A stretch of DNA of 40,117 bases. It comes from Anaerolineae bacterium. GTDB lineage: Bacteria > Chloroflexota > Anaerolineae > E26-bin7. Every line of letters starts with the position of its first letter. The first letter of the stretch is position 1. Under the pieces are notes generated by a model, which worked only from the letters and a program-made list of their open reading frames with translations, made no database searches and was not told where the DNA came from. The translations under genes were made by a program, and so were the position numbers. This document shows, in pieces, positions 15,516-24,756 of this stretch. Where the stretch lies: NCBI GenBank assembly GCA_029933115.1, contig JAOZOT010000001.1:1-40117 (forward strand), read 5' to 3'.

Positions 15516-16910
15516 ATGATGGTTGCAAAAATATTCAAGCGAACTGAAAGAGGATTTGATTTGGCAGCAGGGACAGGGCTACGTACTATCCTGATTATTT
15601 TGGCTCTTGCGCTTTCACTCCAGAGTGGTCGCATGGCGACAACTGTAAGGGGGAGTATGCTCTTGGTGGTTTCAGTAGCTGTAGTAAGCATTGCACTTGT
15701 GATTCTCATGAAGCCGCGTTTGGTGTTGTGGCTGCTGCCAGCAGGTGTTACCATTCCACGCACGGCGCCGCGTCTGTTCGGGCGATTCGGACTCTTGGAG
15801 CTTGTTTTGGCTTTAGGGGCTATGGCTTTACTAATGCACTTGGTGATCCATCGCAAGCGGATATATACAGACTGGTTCTTCAAAGTGATGTTACTGGCCG
15901 CTCTGCCCATCGGGTCTTCGTGGCTTTTAGGCCGTGGTGAGGGGGATGGCGCGCTTCTATATATCTGGTTGGGTGCCTGTCTCGCCTATTTGTTGGCTAT
16001 CAACTTGGTCACCGGTAAACGGGAACCTTATCGTGTTTTGGATGTGGCCGCTATTATCGTCGTAGGGTTGTTGGTGGCCGATGTCTGGCTAAAAGGAACC
16101 CAAAAACCATGGGAGACAGATGTACCCTGGGTTGTATATCGTCAGGCTGGAACTACGGTAGGGATGGGTAACTTTGCAATGACTTTGATGGCTATGGTAT
16201 TGCCTGTGTTGTTGGCGTATGGCATAGTTGTGAAGAATCGAGTTGTCCGTTGGATGAACATCATTGTGTTCCTGGTCGGTACGACTGTAGCTATTTCGTT
16301 CCTGACACGCATTGTTATAATCAGCCTAATTGTGTCGGTCCTGGCCATGAGTTATATGCTCCGGCGGAGGAAAGGGGCAGAAGGGAGAAAGATCGCCCGC
16401 AGAACGGCATTGATGGCGGTTCTTCCTCTTGCCATCGTGCAGTTATGGGCTGGGGAGATTATTGATGCATTTGCCGATCGGTTTGCCCGAATCTACTATG
16501 CGGGAGATCCCAGATTTGAAATATGGCGTGGTCAATTTGAAATATTCGCAGCCTCTCCTTTGTGGGGATATGGTTCCATTAACACCTGGGAACGATTTGG
16601 TGTCCATGGCAGTCATGGCCTTTACTTGCGTGCGTTGTATGAATATGGGTTAGTCTTTATGATACCGCTTGCAGTACTGCTGGTCAAATGGTTTGCCAAC
16701 AGTTGGCGACTTGTTCAGCGCGATGGTCTGGATAATTGTCGTTTCGCTTTTGCACTGGCGAACTGGGGAGTTGTAACCGGTGTATTGATTACTACTATTC
16801 CTGTCCCTTATATCTATGCGCATGGAGCCTACGCTACGTTGGCTTTCTTTACAGCCGGATTGCTAGCAACTCAGCTACGTATGCTCGATGAACGGGTTGA
16901 CGAGTTATAG
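15516..16910 (+). CDS. O-antigen ligase/polymerase-like membrane protein (Wzy/WaaL type)
   Basis: The protein of about 464 residues has roughly ten to twelve hydrophobic helices, starting LRTILIILALALSLQSG. The large periplasm-facing loop near the C-terminus carries RFEIWRGQFEIF, WGYGSIN and GSHGLYLRALYEYGL, matching the Wzy_C/O-antigen ligase signature with its conserved Arg and His. Such proteins polymerise repeat units or ligate the chain to an acceptor at the outer membrane face. The frame is open well upstream into asnB, but ATG 15516 (or 15519), preceded by GAAGGCGG, is preferred. A second, sequence-distinct member lies at 37151. Which one polymerises and which ligates is unknown. Confidence 0.8.
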   Translation: MMVAKIFKRTERGFDLAAGTGLRTILIILALALSLQSGRMATTVRGSMLLVVSVAVVSIALVILMKPRLVLWLLPAGVTIPRTAPRLFGRFGLLELVLALGAMALLMHLVIHRKRIYTDWFFKVMLLAALPIGSSWLLGRGEGDGALLYIWLGACLAYLLAINLVTGKREPYRVLDVAAIIVVGLLVADVWLKGTQKPWETDVPWVVYRQAGTTVGMGNFAMTLMAMVLPVLLAYGIVVKNRVVRWMNIIVFLVGTTVAISFLTRIVIISLIVSVLAMSYMLRRRKGAEGRKIARRTALMAVLPLAIVQLWAGEIIDAFADRFARIYYAGDPRFEIWRGQFEIFAASPLWGYGSINTWERFGVHGSHGLYLRALYEYGLVFMIPLAVLLVKWFANSWRLVQRDGLDNCRFAFALANWGVVTGVLITTIPVPYIYAHGAYATLAFFTAGLLATQLRMLDERVDEL

Positions 16911-16955
16911 GCATACATAAATTGAGCCTTTGGACGCAAGAGGGGAAGCTGATTG

Positions 16956-18659
16956 ATGACTATGAAAGTGTTGGGTATCCATATCGGTCACGACAGTTCA
17001 GCCTGCCTGGTGGTTGATGGACGGATTGTGGCCGATGTAGCGGAAGAGAGATTCACCCGCATCAAGCATTATGCCGGGTGGCCACTGAGAAGTATTGCTT
17101 ATTGTTTATCAGCGGGTGGGTTGGACATTGAGGATATAGACCTTGTGGCGGTGCCATCCAGTGGACCGTATCCTGAGCTGAATCATCTGCTTGGCCTGGA
17201 AGGAGATCGAGTTGAAAAATGGAGCACAGGACGTCGAGCACTCGAGTTTGCGCGACGATTGATGAAACGGGGTACCGCTAAGCCACCTCTGTATGTCAAG
17301 GCCTACCGGCTACCGGATCATGCAGAGATTAAACACGTAGACCATCATCTGGCCCATGCCGCATCCGCTTATTACACCAGCGGCTTTAGAGGGAAGCAGC
17401 TTATTGTCACCCTCGATGGTGCCGGCGATGGATTCTCTACATGTGTGTGGCGGGGCCAGGATGGGAAAATAGAGCCTCTGTACAGGTTGGGAACGGAGGC
17501 CTCGCTCGGTTGGTTCTATAGCAATGTTACCGAGGCATTGGGTTGGTGGCATGGTGATGGCGAGGGCAAGACCATGGGCCTGGCTCCTTATGGAGATCCC
17601 CAGAAAGTGGGGGCCGCACTGGACTTTTTCTATCCCAAGTTTTCTGGCGGCGAACTGGTGGAGCCTCATAATTTTGGTCGTCCATACTTTTGGAACGCCA
17701 ATGGCGCTTTCCAGTGGCACTTTGATGAGGCAGGGGAGATTCAACGTCTGGTTGAACGATATGGACGCGAGCACATCGCTGCCAGGGCTCAGGACGTGTT
17801 GGAGGAACAGGTCATGGAACTGGTGTTGCCCTGGTTGGGTCAAGAAGGGACCAATCACCTGTCGTGTGCAGGTGGGGTATTTCTGAACGTCAAACTGAAC
17901 CAGCGTCTGTGGGAGAGTGGCAAGCTGGAATATCAACATATCTATCCCAATGCGGGAGATGGAGGCCTGGCGGTCGGTGCTGCGCTCTATGCTTATTTTG
18001 AAGCCAACCCTGACGCGCCGATACCTGGTCTTGAGCATCTTTACTTGGGGCCGGAGTATTCCAACGAAGAGATCAAAGCCATACTTGATGCACGAAACTT
18101 GGCTTATCGCTTGGTGGATGACGTTGCTGGTGTGGGGGCGCAGTTGCTGGCCGCAGGCAAAATAGTGGCTTGGTTTCAGGGACGCATGGAAAGTGGTCCC
18201 CGTGCGTTGGGCAATCGCTCGATCCTGATGAGTGCCAATAAACCGGAGTATAAGGACATTATTAATGCTCGTGTCAAGTTTCGGGAGCCATTCCGGCCGT
18301 TCTGTCCCTCCCTGCTTACCGAGTACAGGGAGTCTTACCTCGTCAACAGTCGGGAGGAGCCTTTCATGATTACGTCTTTTGATGTGCAACCGGAAAAACG
18401 CGATAAAGTGCCGGCTGTGGTTCATGTGGATGGCACAGCTCGCCCACAGACGGTGCGGCGAGAGATAAACCCGTGCTACTGGAGCCTTATTCACCGTTTT
18501 GGCGAACTTACGGGGGAATATATGATCCTCAATACGTCATTCAACATTAAGGGAGAGCCTATCATTTGCCATCCGAGGGAAGCTATTCGCTGCTTTTATG
18601 ACTCGGGGATTGATGTCTTGATCCTGGGGGGGGTCATTCTGGAGAAGGGCAGGCTGTGA
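16956..18659 (+). CDS. Carbamoyltransferase (NodU/CmcH/TobZ family)
   Basis: The 567-residue protein has the N-terminal Kae1-like half, LGIHIGHDSSACLVVDGRI at residues 6-24. The metal-binding HVDHHLAHAASAYY follows at about 127-140, with GDGEGKTMGLAPYGD. The C-terminal carbamoyl-phosphate-binding half has WFQGRMESGPRALGNRSIL (about 406-424) and LNTSFNIKGEPI. Family members transfer carbamoyl from carbamoyl phosphate, through carbamoyl-AMP, to a sugar hydroxyl. Full length and motifs are intact. The strong AGAGGGGAAG supports ATG 16956; TTG 16953 and ATG 16962 are alternatives. Placement after the polymerase-like gene suggests decoration of the repeat unit. Confidence 0.9.
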   Translation: MTMKVLGIHIGHDSSACLVVDGRIVADVAEERFTRIKHYAGWPLRSIAYCLSAGGLDIEDIDLVAVPSSGPYPELNHLLGLEGDRVEKWSTGRRALEFARRLMKRGTAKPPLYVKAYRLPDHAEIKHVDHHLAHAASAYYTSGFRGKQLIVTLDGAGDGFSTCVWRGQDGKIEPLYRLGTEASLGWFYSNVTEALGWWHGDGEGKTMGLAPYGDPQKVGAALDFFYPKFSGGELVEPHNFGRPYFWNANGAFQWHFDEAGEIQRLVERYGREHIAARAQDVLEEQVMELVLPWLGQEGTNHLSCAGGVFLNVKLNQRLWESGKLEYQHIYPNAGDGGLAVGAALYAYFEANPDAPIPGLEHLYLGPEYSNEEIKAILDARNLAYRLVDDVAGVGAQLLAAGKIVAWFQGRMESGPRALGNRSILMSANKPEYKDIINARVKFREPFRPFCPSLLTEYRESYLVNSREEPFMITSFDVQPEKRDKVPAVVHVDGTARPQTVRREINPCYWSLIHRFGELTGEYMILNTSFNIKGEPIICHPREAIRCFYDSGIDVLILGGVILEKGRL

Positions 18660-18677
18660 CCTGCCCATGCTGTCTGG

Positions 18678-19904
18678 ATGCACAAGATTCTCTACTTTCA
18701 TCACGCCGATAAGCTAGGTGGGGCACCACTGAGCCTTCTAGATCTCGTTGAGCGGCTTGACCGTTCTCGTTTCCAACCTGTTGTGTGCTGTCTGAAAGAT
18801 GGTGAGGTGGTGTCGTATTACCGTCAGCGAGGCGTAGAGACCCATGTCGTTACAGGTATCACAACGTTTGGACATACGACTGGGGGATGGTATCCACTAT
18901 ATAATCCTGTGAGTGTCTGGCGGTTTGGTAAGTCTCTAGTCCGGTTTCCGCTTGCAGTGTGGCGCACGTACAAATTGATACAAGCACAGAAACCGGCATT
19001 GGTTCATCTCAACTCACTAACGCTGGTGCCTTCGGCCATCGGCGCCAAACTCGCTGGTGTTCCCTTAATCTGGCATGTGCGGGAGACAGTTCACCAGGGG
19101 CACTGGGGCGTGCGTAAGCGGATGATTCGTTGGCTGGTACGGAATCTGCCCGACGAAGTAATATATATCAGCCGGGACAACCAGCGCCGCCTGGCCGATG
19201 ACCGCCATCGGGGCTGGGTCATCTACAACTTTGTAGATTTTGCCCGCTTCGACCGTCACCTGGACGGCATGGTTGCGCGAGAGCGGCTGGATATTCCCGC
19301 CACGGCCCGTGTTGCCCTCTTCTTGGGTGGGATCAGCTTGATCAAAGGGGCTTTGCCGCTCTCGCGGGCGTTGCCTCTGATTAGACAGCGTGTGCCAGAG
19401 TTCATCTGCCTGGTAGCTGGCCGAACTCAAGTGAGGCAACCCCGCTCTTTAGGGGAGTTATGGCGCCGATGGCGGTCACTGGTAGGGTGGCCAACGGACG
19501 TCCAGAAAGTGCAAGACCTATTCTCTGCCCAAGCGGCGGAAGGGTGGGTGCGCTTGCTCGGTTTTCGTACCGATGTGGAGCAACTTATCGCTGCTTCGGA
19601 TGTGGTTCTCTTTCCGGCAGTGGTGCCACACTTTGCTCGGCCAGTGATCGAAGCCGAAGTCATGGCTAAACCGGTGGTGGCTTCCCGACTGCCTTCCATA
19701 GAGGAGGTGGTGCGAGATGGGCAGACGGGCTTGCTAGTGCCGCCCAATGACCCGGAAGCATTGGCCGCTGCTGTTGTTGCTATCCTCACAGATGAGAGCC
19801 TGGCTACACGCCTGGGTGAAGGGGGATATCAGCAACGCCGTCAGTTTGACGCCCGTAGCAATATGGCCCAGGTAGTTAAGGTTTACGAACGGTTGTTGAG
19901 TTAG
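18678..19904 (+). CDS. Glycosyltransferase, GT4
   Basis: The 408-residue GT-B enzyme starts MHKILYFHHADKLGGAPLSL. The GGAPLS loop (14-19) is at the acceptor side, and LIWHVRETVHQGHWGVRK lies at about 130. The donor half has LFLGGISLIKGALPLSRAL and the block HFARPVIEAEVMAKPVVASR (about 318-337). GLLVPPNDPEALAAAVVAIL closes the C-terminal domain. It lies 18 bases after the carbamoyltransferase stop with only a weak ribosome-binding site. It is GC-richer than the two genes that follow. Confidence 0.87.
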   Translation: MHKILYFHHADKLGGAPLSLLDLVERLDRSRFQPVVCCLKDGEVVSYYRQRGVETHVVTGITTFGHTTGGWYPLYNPVSVWRFGKSLVRFPLAVWRTYKLIQAQKPALVHLNSLTLVPSAIGAKLAGVPLIWHVRETVHQGHWGVRKRMIRWLVRNLPDEVIYISRDNQRRLADDRHRGWVIYNFVDFARFDRHLDGMVARERLDIPATARVALFLGGISLIKGALPLSRALPLIRQRVPEFICLVAGRTQVRQPRSLGELWRRWRSLVGWPTDVQKVQDLFSAQAAEGWVRLLGFRTDVEQLIAASDVVLFPAVVPHFARPVIEAEVMAKPVVASRLPSIEEVVRDGQTGLLVPPNDPEALAAAVVAILTDESLATRLGEGGYQQRRQFDARSNMAQVVKVYERLLS

Positions 19905-19919
19905 AGAGGATTGCTGCAA

Positions 19920-20639
19920 ATGCAAGAGCCAAACCCTGAGAGCAAGACGATAGCAACTGCGTATGGAGAGAAGGCTTCGTATGAATATGATAAGAGAAGA
20001 TTCTCCACCCCTCATGGGAAGCTGTTCAACCAATTGGAGATGGAACAACTGAGTAGAGTGGCCCGGGACTTAGCCCATCCAAGCAGAATTCTCGAGGTAG
20101 GATGTGGTACTGGCAGATTCATGCGATCGTTATGTTCTAAAGGGCATAAAGTATATGGGCTAGAACCTTCCGTCTTTATGCTTGATAAGGCTCGAGAGAA
20201 AACTCTGCAATTTGAGTATGCCTATTATGTGTTAGGAGAAGGGAAAGCGCTACCTTTTCCTAATGATGCTTTTGATCTTGTATACTCAATTAGAGTAATC
20301 AACCAAGTGGCTTCCCTGGACTATGCATTTGAGATGATTAAGGAGATGGTCCGAGTATGCCGGTCACGGGGATGCATATTGTTGGAGTTCTGCAATAGTA
20401 GAGGAATACGTCGTCGTAAATACCGCGGCGTTCGTATGTCTGTGGGGGATTTGGAAGCCCTGCTGAACTGTGATCCGTCCGTTTGTATCGAGAGTGTAAC
20501 TGGTATTCTGTTTCTATCCCAAACTGTTATGAACATGGTGCCTGTTTATGGTCTCAGTCTGTTCGAAAGGGTGGATAGAAAGCTTGCTGGCTGTCTCCCT
20601 CAATTGTGCAGCAGATGCTACGCAGTTATCAGGAAATAA
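19920..20639 (+). CDS. Class I SAM-dependent methyltransferase
   Basis: The 239-residue product has motif I ILEVGCGTGRFMRSLCSKGH (about 57-76). LGEGKALPFPNDAFDLVYSI and MVRVCRSRGCILLEFCN follow, the Methyltransf_11/25 pattern. The in-frame TTG at 19911 sits too close to AGAGAGGA, so ATG 19920, nine bases downstream of that site, is chosen. Codon use is AT-rich with many AGA and ATA codons, unlike the upstream GT4, suggesting a different origin. It is the second of two similar small methyltransferases in the locus. The target is unknown. Confidence 0.8.
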   Translation: MQEPNPESKTIATAYGEKASYEYDKRRFSTPHGKLFNQLEMEQLSRVARDLAHPSRILEVGCGTGRFMRSLCSKGHKVYGLEPSVFMLDKAREKTLQFEYAYYVLGEGKALPFPNDAFDLVYSIRVINQVASLDYAFEMIKEMVRVCRSRGCILLEFCNSRGIRRRKYRGVRMSVGDLEALLNCDPSVCIESVTGILFLSQTVMNMVPVYGLSLFERVDRKLAGCLPQLCSRCYAVIRK

Positions 20640-20669
20640 TTACACGTGTGGAAAGGAGACTGATATCCT

Positions 20670-21821
20670 ATGAAAGTTGCTTTGTATGTAAGTGGGGCGC
20701 AATATCCACCTGAATATTACAGATCTGTCTCAGGACATGTCCAGGTAGCTCTTAAAACAGCAGAATGTCTAGCTGCGCGGGGGCATAGAGTGACATTGGT
20801 TACGACTCACGCTCCTCAGCACTATCGGATTCCTCCTATCGTGCCGCTCGATGGTGTCACGGTTGAAATCATAACTCAAGCCACCAGACCTTGGCCTAGT
20901 CATCACTCTGTTGATATAATTAAAGCCGTTCGGCAGTTTCGTGAGCTAAGGAGATTGCTGGATAGAAATAATTATGATGTTATCCATTTTGTTGGACATA
21001 GCAAAACAGCTTGGTTATTAGGGCTGATCAAGGCATCAGGCGTTCGGGCAAAAGCTATGGCAACGTTGATTAGCTATCAAAAAAATAAGAAAACAATATT
21101 CGATCTTATTGATAGCAGGTTTTTTGCCTACATTGATCAATTTGTCGCGTTAACCGCGTACACACGATCCATACTACTGGCGTCAGGTTTTGGGCCGGTG
21201 GCGGTTGCCCATCCCGGGGTTTTGAGACAACCACCTTGCACTCAGATTCGCCCATTGACGATCCGGCCGGAAGCTAAAGGGTTGGTTTTATTTTGGCGAA
21301 ATGCAAATATTCGAAATGGTGCAGATATCGCTGGGAAGATATTTACAAAGTTGGCCGTGGAATTTGAATGGTGTGATTTTGTTTTTGCCGTTCGCCCCCA
21401 TGATGAGCTTGAGCAGCAGCTTCAGGATTTAAGTAAACAGTATAAGAATATTCATCTGTTTATTTACCCATACCCTGATAACGTAACCATCTTCAACTTG
21501 ATATGCTCTGCTGTTTGCGTAGTTCTGCCTTTTCGCGAGTTATCAATGAATCCGCAGTTTTGTGTCTTAGAAACGCTTTTGACCGGCACCCCTTTGATAA
21601 CCACTTCCATTGAGTCAAATGGGGAGATCATAGAACATCTTAGAACAGGATATTTGGTCGAACCCTCAAGTGTCGAGCAGACGTACTCAGCTGTGAGGTA
21701 CTTTCTGGAGAATCAAGACCATGGACGTTCAATTGGTGAAAGGGCAAAGGCGAGGATTCTCGAGCAGTGGAACTGGCAAATATATAGCAAGGAGCTCCTT
21801 GACATCTATGAGCAGTTGTGA
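20670..21821 (+). CDS. Glycosyltransferase, GT4-like
   Basis: The 383-residue GT-B protein starts MKVALYVSGAQYPPEYYRSV. TAECLAARGHRVTLVTTHAP at about residue 31 is typical of the acceptor domain. The donor domain is more divergent. VCVVLPFRELSMNPQFCVLE, then TLLTGTPLITTS (about 275-310), retains the aligned glutamate. RTGYLVEPSS matches the usual C-terminal motif. AAAGGAG lies before the ATG. The gene is AT-rich like the preceding methyltransferase, so the two probably arrived together. Sugar specificity is not determinable. Confidence 0.8.
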   Translation: MKVALYVSGAQYPPEYYRSVSGHVQVALKTAECLAARGHRVTLVTTHAPQHYRIPPIVPLDGVTVEIITQATRPWPSHHSVDIIKAVRQFRELRRLLDRNNYDVIHFVGHSKTAWLLGLIKASGVRAKAMATLISYQKNKKTIFDLIDSRFFAYIDQFVALTAYTRSILLASGFGPVAVAHPGVLRQPPCTQIRPLTIRPEAKGLVLFWRNANIRNGADIAGKIFTKLAVEFEWCDFVFAVRPHDELEQQLQDLSKQYKNIHLFIYPYPDNVTIFNLICSAVCVVLPFRELSMNPQFCVLETLLTGTPLITTSIESNGEIIEHLRTGYLVEPSSVEQTYSAVRYFLENQDHGRSIGERAKARILEQWNWQIYSKELLDIYEQL

Positions 21822-22632
21822 AACTAGTCTTGTATCCATTGTGATGCCCTCCTTGAACCAGGCACAGTTCATAGAGGATGCCATACGGTCAGTTCTGGGG
21901 CAGACCTATCCAAGCGTTGAACTCGTTATCGTTGACGGTGGTTCAACTGATGGGACACTCGAGATACTGAAGCGATATGGAGAGAGGGTCAGGTGGGTCT
22001 CGGAACCGGATGGAGGGCAGGGTGATGCGGTTAACAAGGGTATGGCTATGGCTCGTGGCGCTATCATCGGCTGGCTGAACTCGGATGATTTCTACTTTGA
22101 TCGGGATGTGTTCTCACATGTTGTCCAATTGTTTGAGGCGCATCCCGATGTGGACCTAGTCTACGGGGGCTTGGCCTACGTTGGGCTGCAGGGTGAGCTT
22201 CTCCACGTGCGGATACCCCCTGAGCATAATCCAAGTATGTTACAGCGCATAGCTTATATCGTTAATTCGAACACCTTCTTTCGATGCGTGGTCGCCGAGC
22301 GTCACAAGGTCAACCCAACCTTTCAATATATCTTGGATCACGAGTATTTTCTGCGGGTTACTCAAGAGCATCGAGCGCTGCGGACACGTAAAATCCTGGC
22401 TTGCTTTCGGGTTCAGCCTGAAGCAAAGACTCAGGTGATGTCATCTATCCTTAAAGATGAAGAACGCCATCGCAGGAACGCTGCTCATGGGATTGAGATC
22501 AATCTCAAATTCAGGCTGGTGACATATTGGTACCGGGTGATTTACAAGATGCAACTTTGGCAGGGGGAATGCCAACACTGGAGGTTATGGAGGCAGCCCA
22601 AGCCATACGAAGCGTTTCTCTCAAGCTCTTGA
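21808..22632 (+). CDS. Glycosyltransferase, GT2
   Basis: The 274-residue GT2 starts within the end of the preceding GT4. The catalytic domain begins VSIVMPSLNQAQFIEDAIRS at about residue 9. It carries IVDGGSTDGTLE (about 43-54) and LNSDDFYF (about 91-98). It resembles the GT2 at 5332 in the SEPDGGQGDAVNKG segment. The frame is open 29 codons upstream, but those residues are not GT2-like. ATG 21808, with AAGGAG 13 bases before it, overlaps the GT4 stop by 14 bases and is preferred. A GC shift begins near its 3' end. Confidence 0.86.
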   Translation: MSSCETSLVSIVMPSLNQAQFIEDAIRSVLGQTYPSVELVIVDGGSTDGTLEILKRYGERVRWVSEPDGGQGDAVNKGMAMARGAIIGWLNSDDFYFDRDVFSHVVQLFEAHPDVDLVYGGLAYVGLQGELLHVRIPPEHNPSMLQRIAYIVNSNTFFRCVVAERHKVNPTFQYILDHEYFLRVTQEHRALRTRKILACFRVQPEAKTQVMSSILKDEERHRRNAAHGIEINLKFRLVTYWYRVIYKMQLWQGECQHWRLWRQPKPYEAFLSSS

Positions 22633-22652
22633 TATGTGAAACTTGGCAGGTA

Positions 22653-23318
22653 TTGACTCTGATTGTTTTCAGCGGCATTGACAGTGCCGGCAAGTCTACT
22701 CAGATAGCTAACCTGACGCGGTATTTTCTGGAGAAAGGAGGGTGCCCGGTTATCCTCTGGAGTCGGGGGGGATACACCAGAGGCTTCGGCGCTTTAAAAG
22801 GGCTGCTTCGTCGCCTTTTTCCAGGGTTCATTCCACCTCCAGGGCGAAGCAGGCAGCGTGAGGCAGCCTTACGCCAGGCCCAAGTCCGCCGTCTGTGGCT
22901 GGTATTGGCGCTGCTGGACCTGCTCCGCGTCTACGGGCTAAACATCCGCTGGTGGCGCTTGCAAGGGCGCACCGTCATCTGTGACCGCTACCTGTGGGAC
23001 ACTCTGATTGACTTTCGCCTGAACTTTCCGGCCGAAAGCGTGGAAGACTGGTGGCTCTGGCGTTGGCTGGTGCGCCTGACTCCTCAGCCCGACGTGTCAT
23101 TTCTGTTGATGATCCCGGTGGAAGAATCTTTGCGCCGCTCACGGGGCAAAGACGAACCCTTCCCCGAATCGGAGGAAAAGCGGAGACAGCGGTACGCGCA
23201 ATATCAGCAACTGCAGCAGGAAGGGCGTTGGTCGGTCGTGATTGATGCCACCCAACCGGTGGACCAGGTCTGGGCGGACATCCAAGCTGCTCTGCAAATT
23301 CAGAAGCCCGATTTTTAA
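22653..23318 (+). CDS. Thymidylate kinase-like P-loop kinase
   Basis: The product of about 221 residues has the P-loop VFSGIDSAGKSTQIANL and the DRx motif ICDRYLWDTLIDF (about 109-121). A LID-like RSRGKDEPFPESEEKRRQRY segment follows. This is the thymidylate/dNMP kinase fold. A housekeeping role is unlikely in this context; a nucleotide- or sugar-phosphorylating role in glycan precursor supply is inferred. The start is uncertain. TTG 22653, behind GGCAGG, gives the family-typical N-terminus MTLIVFSGID. TTG 22629 and ATG 22587 are in frame. It is markedly GC-richer than upstream genes. The next 209 bases before the APH-like gene hold nothing I recognise. Confidence 0.72.
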   Translation: MTLIVFSGIDSAGKSTQIANLTRYFLEKGGCPVILWSRGGYTRGFGALKGLLRRLFPGFIPPPGRSRQREAALRQAQVRRLWLVLALLDLLRVYGLNIRWWRLQGRTVICDRYLWDTLIDFRLNFPAESVEDWWLWRWLVRLTPQPDVSFLLMIPVEESLRRSRGKDEPFPESEEKRRQRYAQYQQLQQEGRWSVVIDATQPVDQVWADIQAALQIQKPDF

Positions 23319-23527
23319 GGGCTCCACGGGTGGTATGAGGCTGGCTGCAGGCGCTTTTCGTGACTGCTACTCACCTTCTCCTGCTGGGCTATCGTCCAGC
23401 AGTTTCCTGACAGGCAGTTGGCACTCAATTTCGCACATCCAGAGGTGGATTGTCATCCGCCGCGAGCACGAGGTGAGTAGCGCTTTTCAGGGGGCAGGGC
23501 GGTGTCTTTCGTACGGAGCAGCACGGC

Positions 23528-24751
23528 ATGAAAATTGCCGAACTGATACAGCGGGAGCCTTTTGGCGAGATCCTTGAGCGCACGCTGACCCACTATCTAA
23601 GGGGGCGTTACCGGCTAGATGCGCGTCTGACCTGGTGTCAAGGGCGCTCGCCTGGCCGGGCCGGGGAACAACTGTGGCGCTGTCTGCCGCAACTGAACGT
23701 ACTCTTTGCGCCCGACGTCCGCGCCGAAACCTTTGAAGTGATCCGTCGGGAGTTCAGCTACACGCCGGTACGGTGGCGCCGATGGCCGCAAAAGCTGCTG
23801 GTGGACTGGCTGACCATCCCGACCGTGGCTCACCGTATGGCCCGTTTCACGCTGGCCGTCTCCCCGGCCCTGGAGGACACCGCCCATCTGTTGTGGCTGG
23901 GCGGCAACAACCGCCTGCGCCTGGTGGACGTGGCCCGCCGACGGATAGTGTTTGTGCTCAAGCGGGGGTTTGACCCACAGACAATGCGGCGCGAAATCGA
24001 GGTGCGGCGCGAAGCGCACAGCCTGCCCATTCCGCCGATTGACCAGGTGGCCGAGGACGGTACCTGGTTCGAGGGGCCGTTGATTGCGGGCCGTCCGTTA
24101 AATCGCCTGCGTGATCCAGACACCGTGCGCTGCCTCGCAGACGAGGCGTTGTGTCTGTTGTGGCGCTGGTCGGCCTACACGCGCCGGGAACAGCCGGCCG
24201 CCGACTATGTGGCGCACCTGGCAGACCGGGTGCGGCAGTGGGTCAACGGCGGCCCGGCGTGGGATCCACCGACCCGGCAGCAGGTGGAGAGCTGGCTGGG
24301 CTGTATCCAGGAGGTTGTGCAAAGACTCTCGCACAAGGCCGGGAGCACGCTGGACACAGCCATAGGGCACGGTGATCTGCAGCCCGGCAATATCCTCTAC
24401 GATGGGGGGCAAATCTGGCTCACCGACTGGGAGTACTCGGAGCGGCGACAGTGGGCGTATGACGCTTTGACGTTCTGGCTTGACTCCCGCTTTGCCCCTG
24501 GGCTGGCTGACAGGATGGCCAGGATGTTGGAGTGCCCTGCATGGGTGCAGAACCGGCCGGTCGTAGCCGGGTGGTTGAACTGGTCAAAATTGTCCATCGA
24601 ACGCCGCAAGCTGATGCTGGTCATCTTTTTGCTGGAAGAGTTGGCCTGGCGGGCCCGTGAAAACGCCAACCCGTATTTTCACCGATTGGATGCAGGCTGG
24701 CAGGCCTACGCCGGAGAGCTGGAGACTGCGCTGACCCGGATAACGAGATAA
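23528..24751 (+). CDS. APH/choline-kinase-like phosphotransferase
   Basis: The 407-residue protein has a C-terminal aminoglycoside-phosphotransferase-like kinase core. The catalytic-loop Brenner motif HGDLQPGNIL is at 281-290, and the metal-binding WLTDWEYSE follows with D300. The N-terminal 130 residues are not recognisable; they may be an added domain. A RIVFVLKRG strand at about 140 supplies the likely ATP-binding Lys. The family phosphorylates small hydroxylated molecules such as sugars, choline or aminoglycosides. With the neighbouring thymidylate-kinase-like gene and the Pol-beta nucleotidyltransferase at 28450, it may activate an unusual building block. That is inference only. Confidence 0.75.
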   Translation: MKIAELIQREPFGEILERTLTHYLRGRYRLDARLTWCQGRSPGRAGEQLWRCLPQLNVLFAPDVRAETFEVIRREFSYTPVRWRRWPQKLLVDWLTIPTVAHRMARFTLAVSPALEDTAHLLWLGGNNRLRLVDVARRRIVFVLKRGFDPQTMRREIEVRREAHSLPIPPIDQVAEDGTWFEGPLIAGRPLNRLRDPDTVRCLADEALCLLWRWSAYTRREQPAADYVAHLADRVRQWVNGGPAWDPPTRQQVESWLGCIQEVVQRLSHKAGSTLDTAIGHGDLQPGNILYDGGQIWLTDWEYSERRQWAYDALTFWLDSRFAPGLADRMARMLECPAWVQNRPVVAGWLNWSKLSIERRKLMLVIFLLEELAWRARENANPYFHRLDAGWQAYAGELETALTRITR

Positions 24752-24756
24752 AGAGT

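Noticed and set aside
17310..18494. 394-codon minus-strand frame
   Set aside because: It is antisense to the carbamoyltransferase and shows no family motif; the + strand carries all catalytic motifs.
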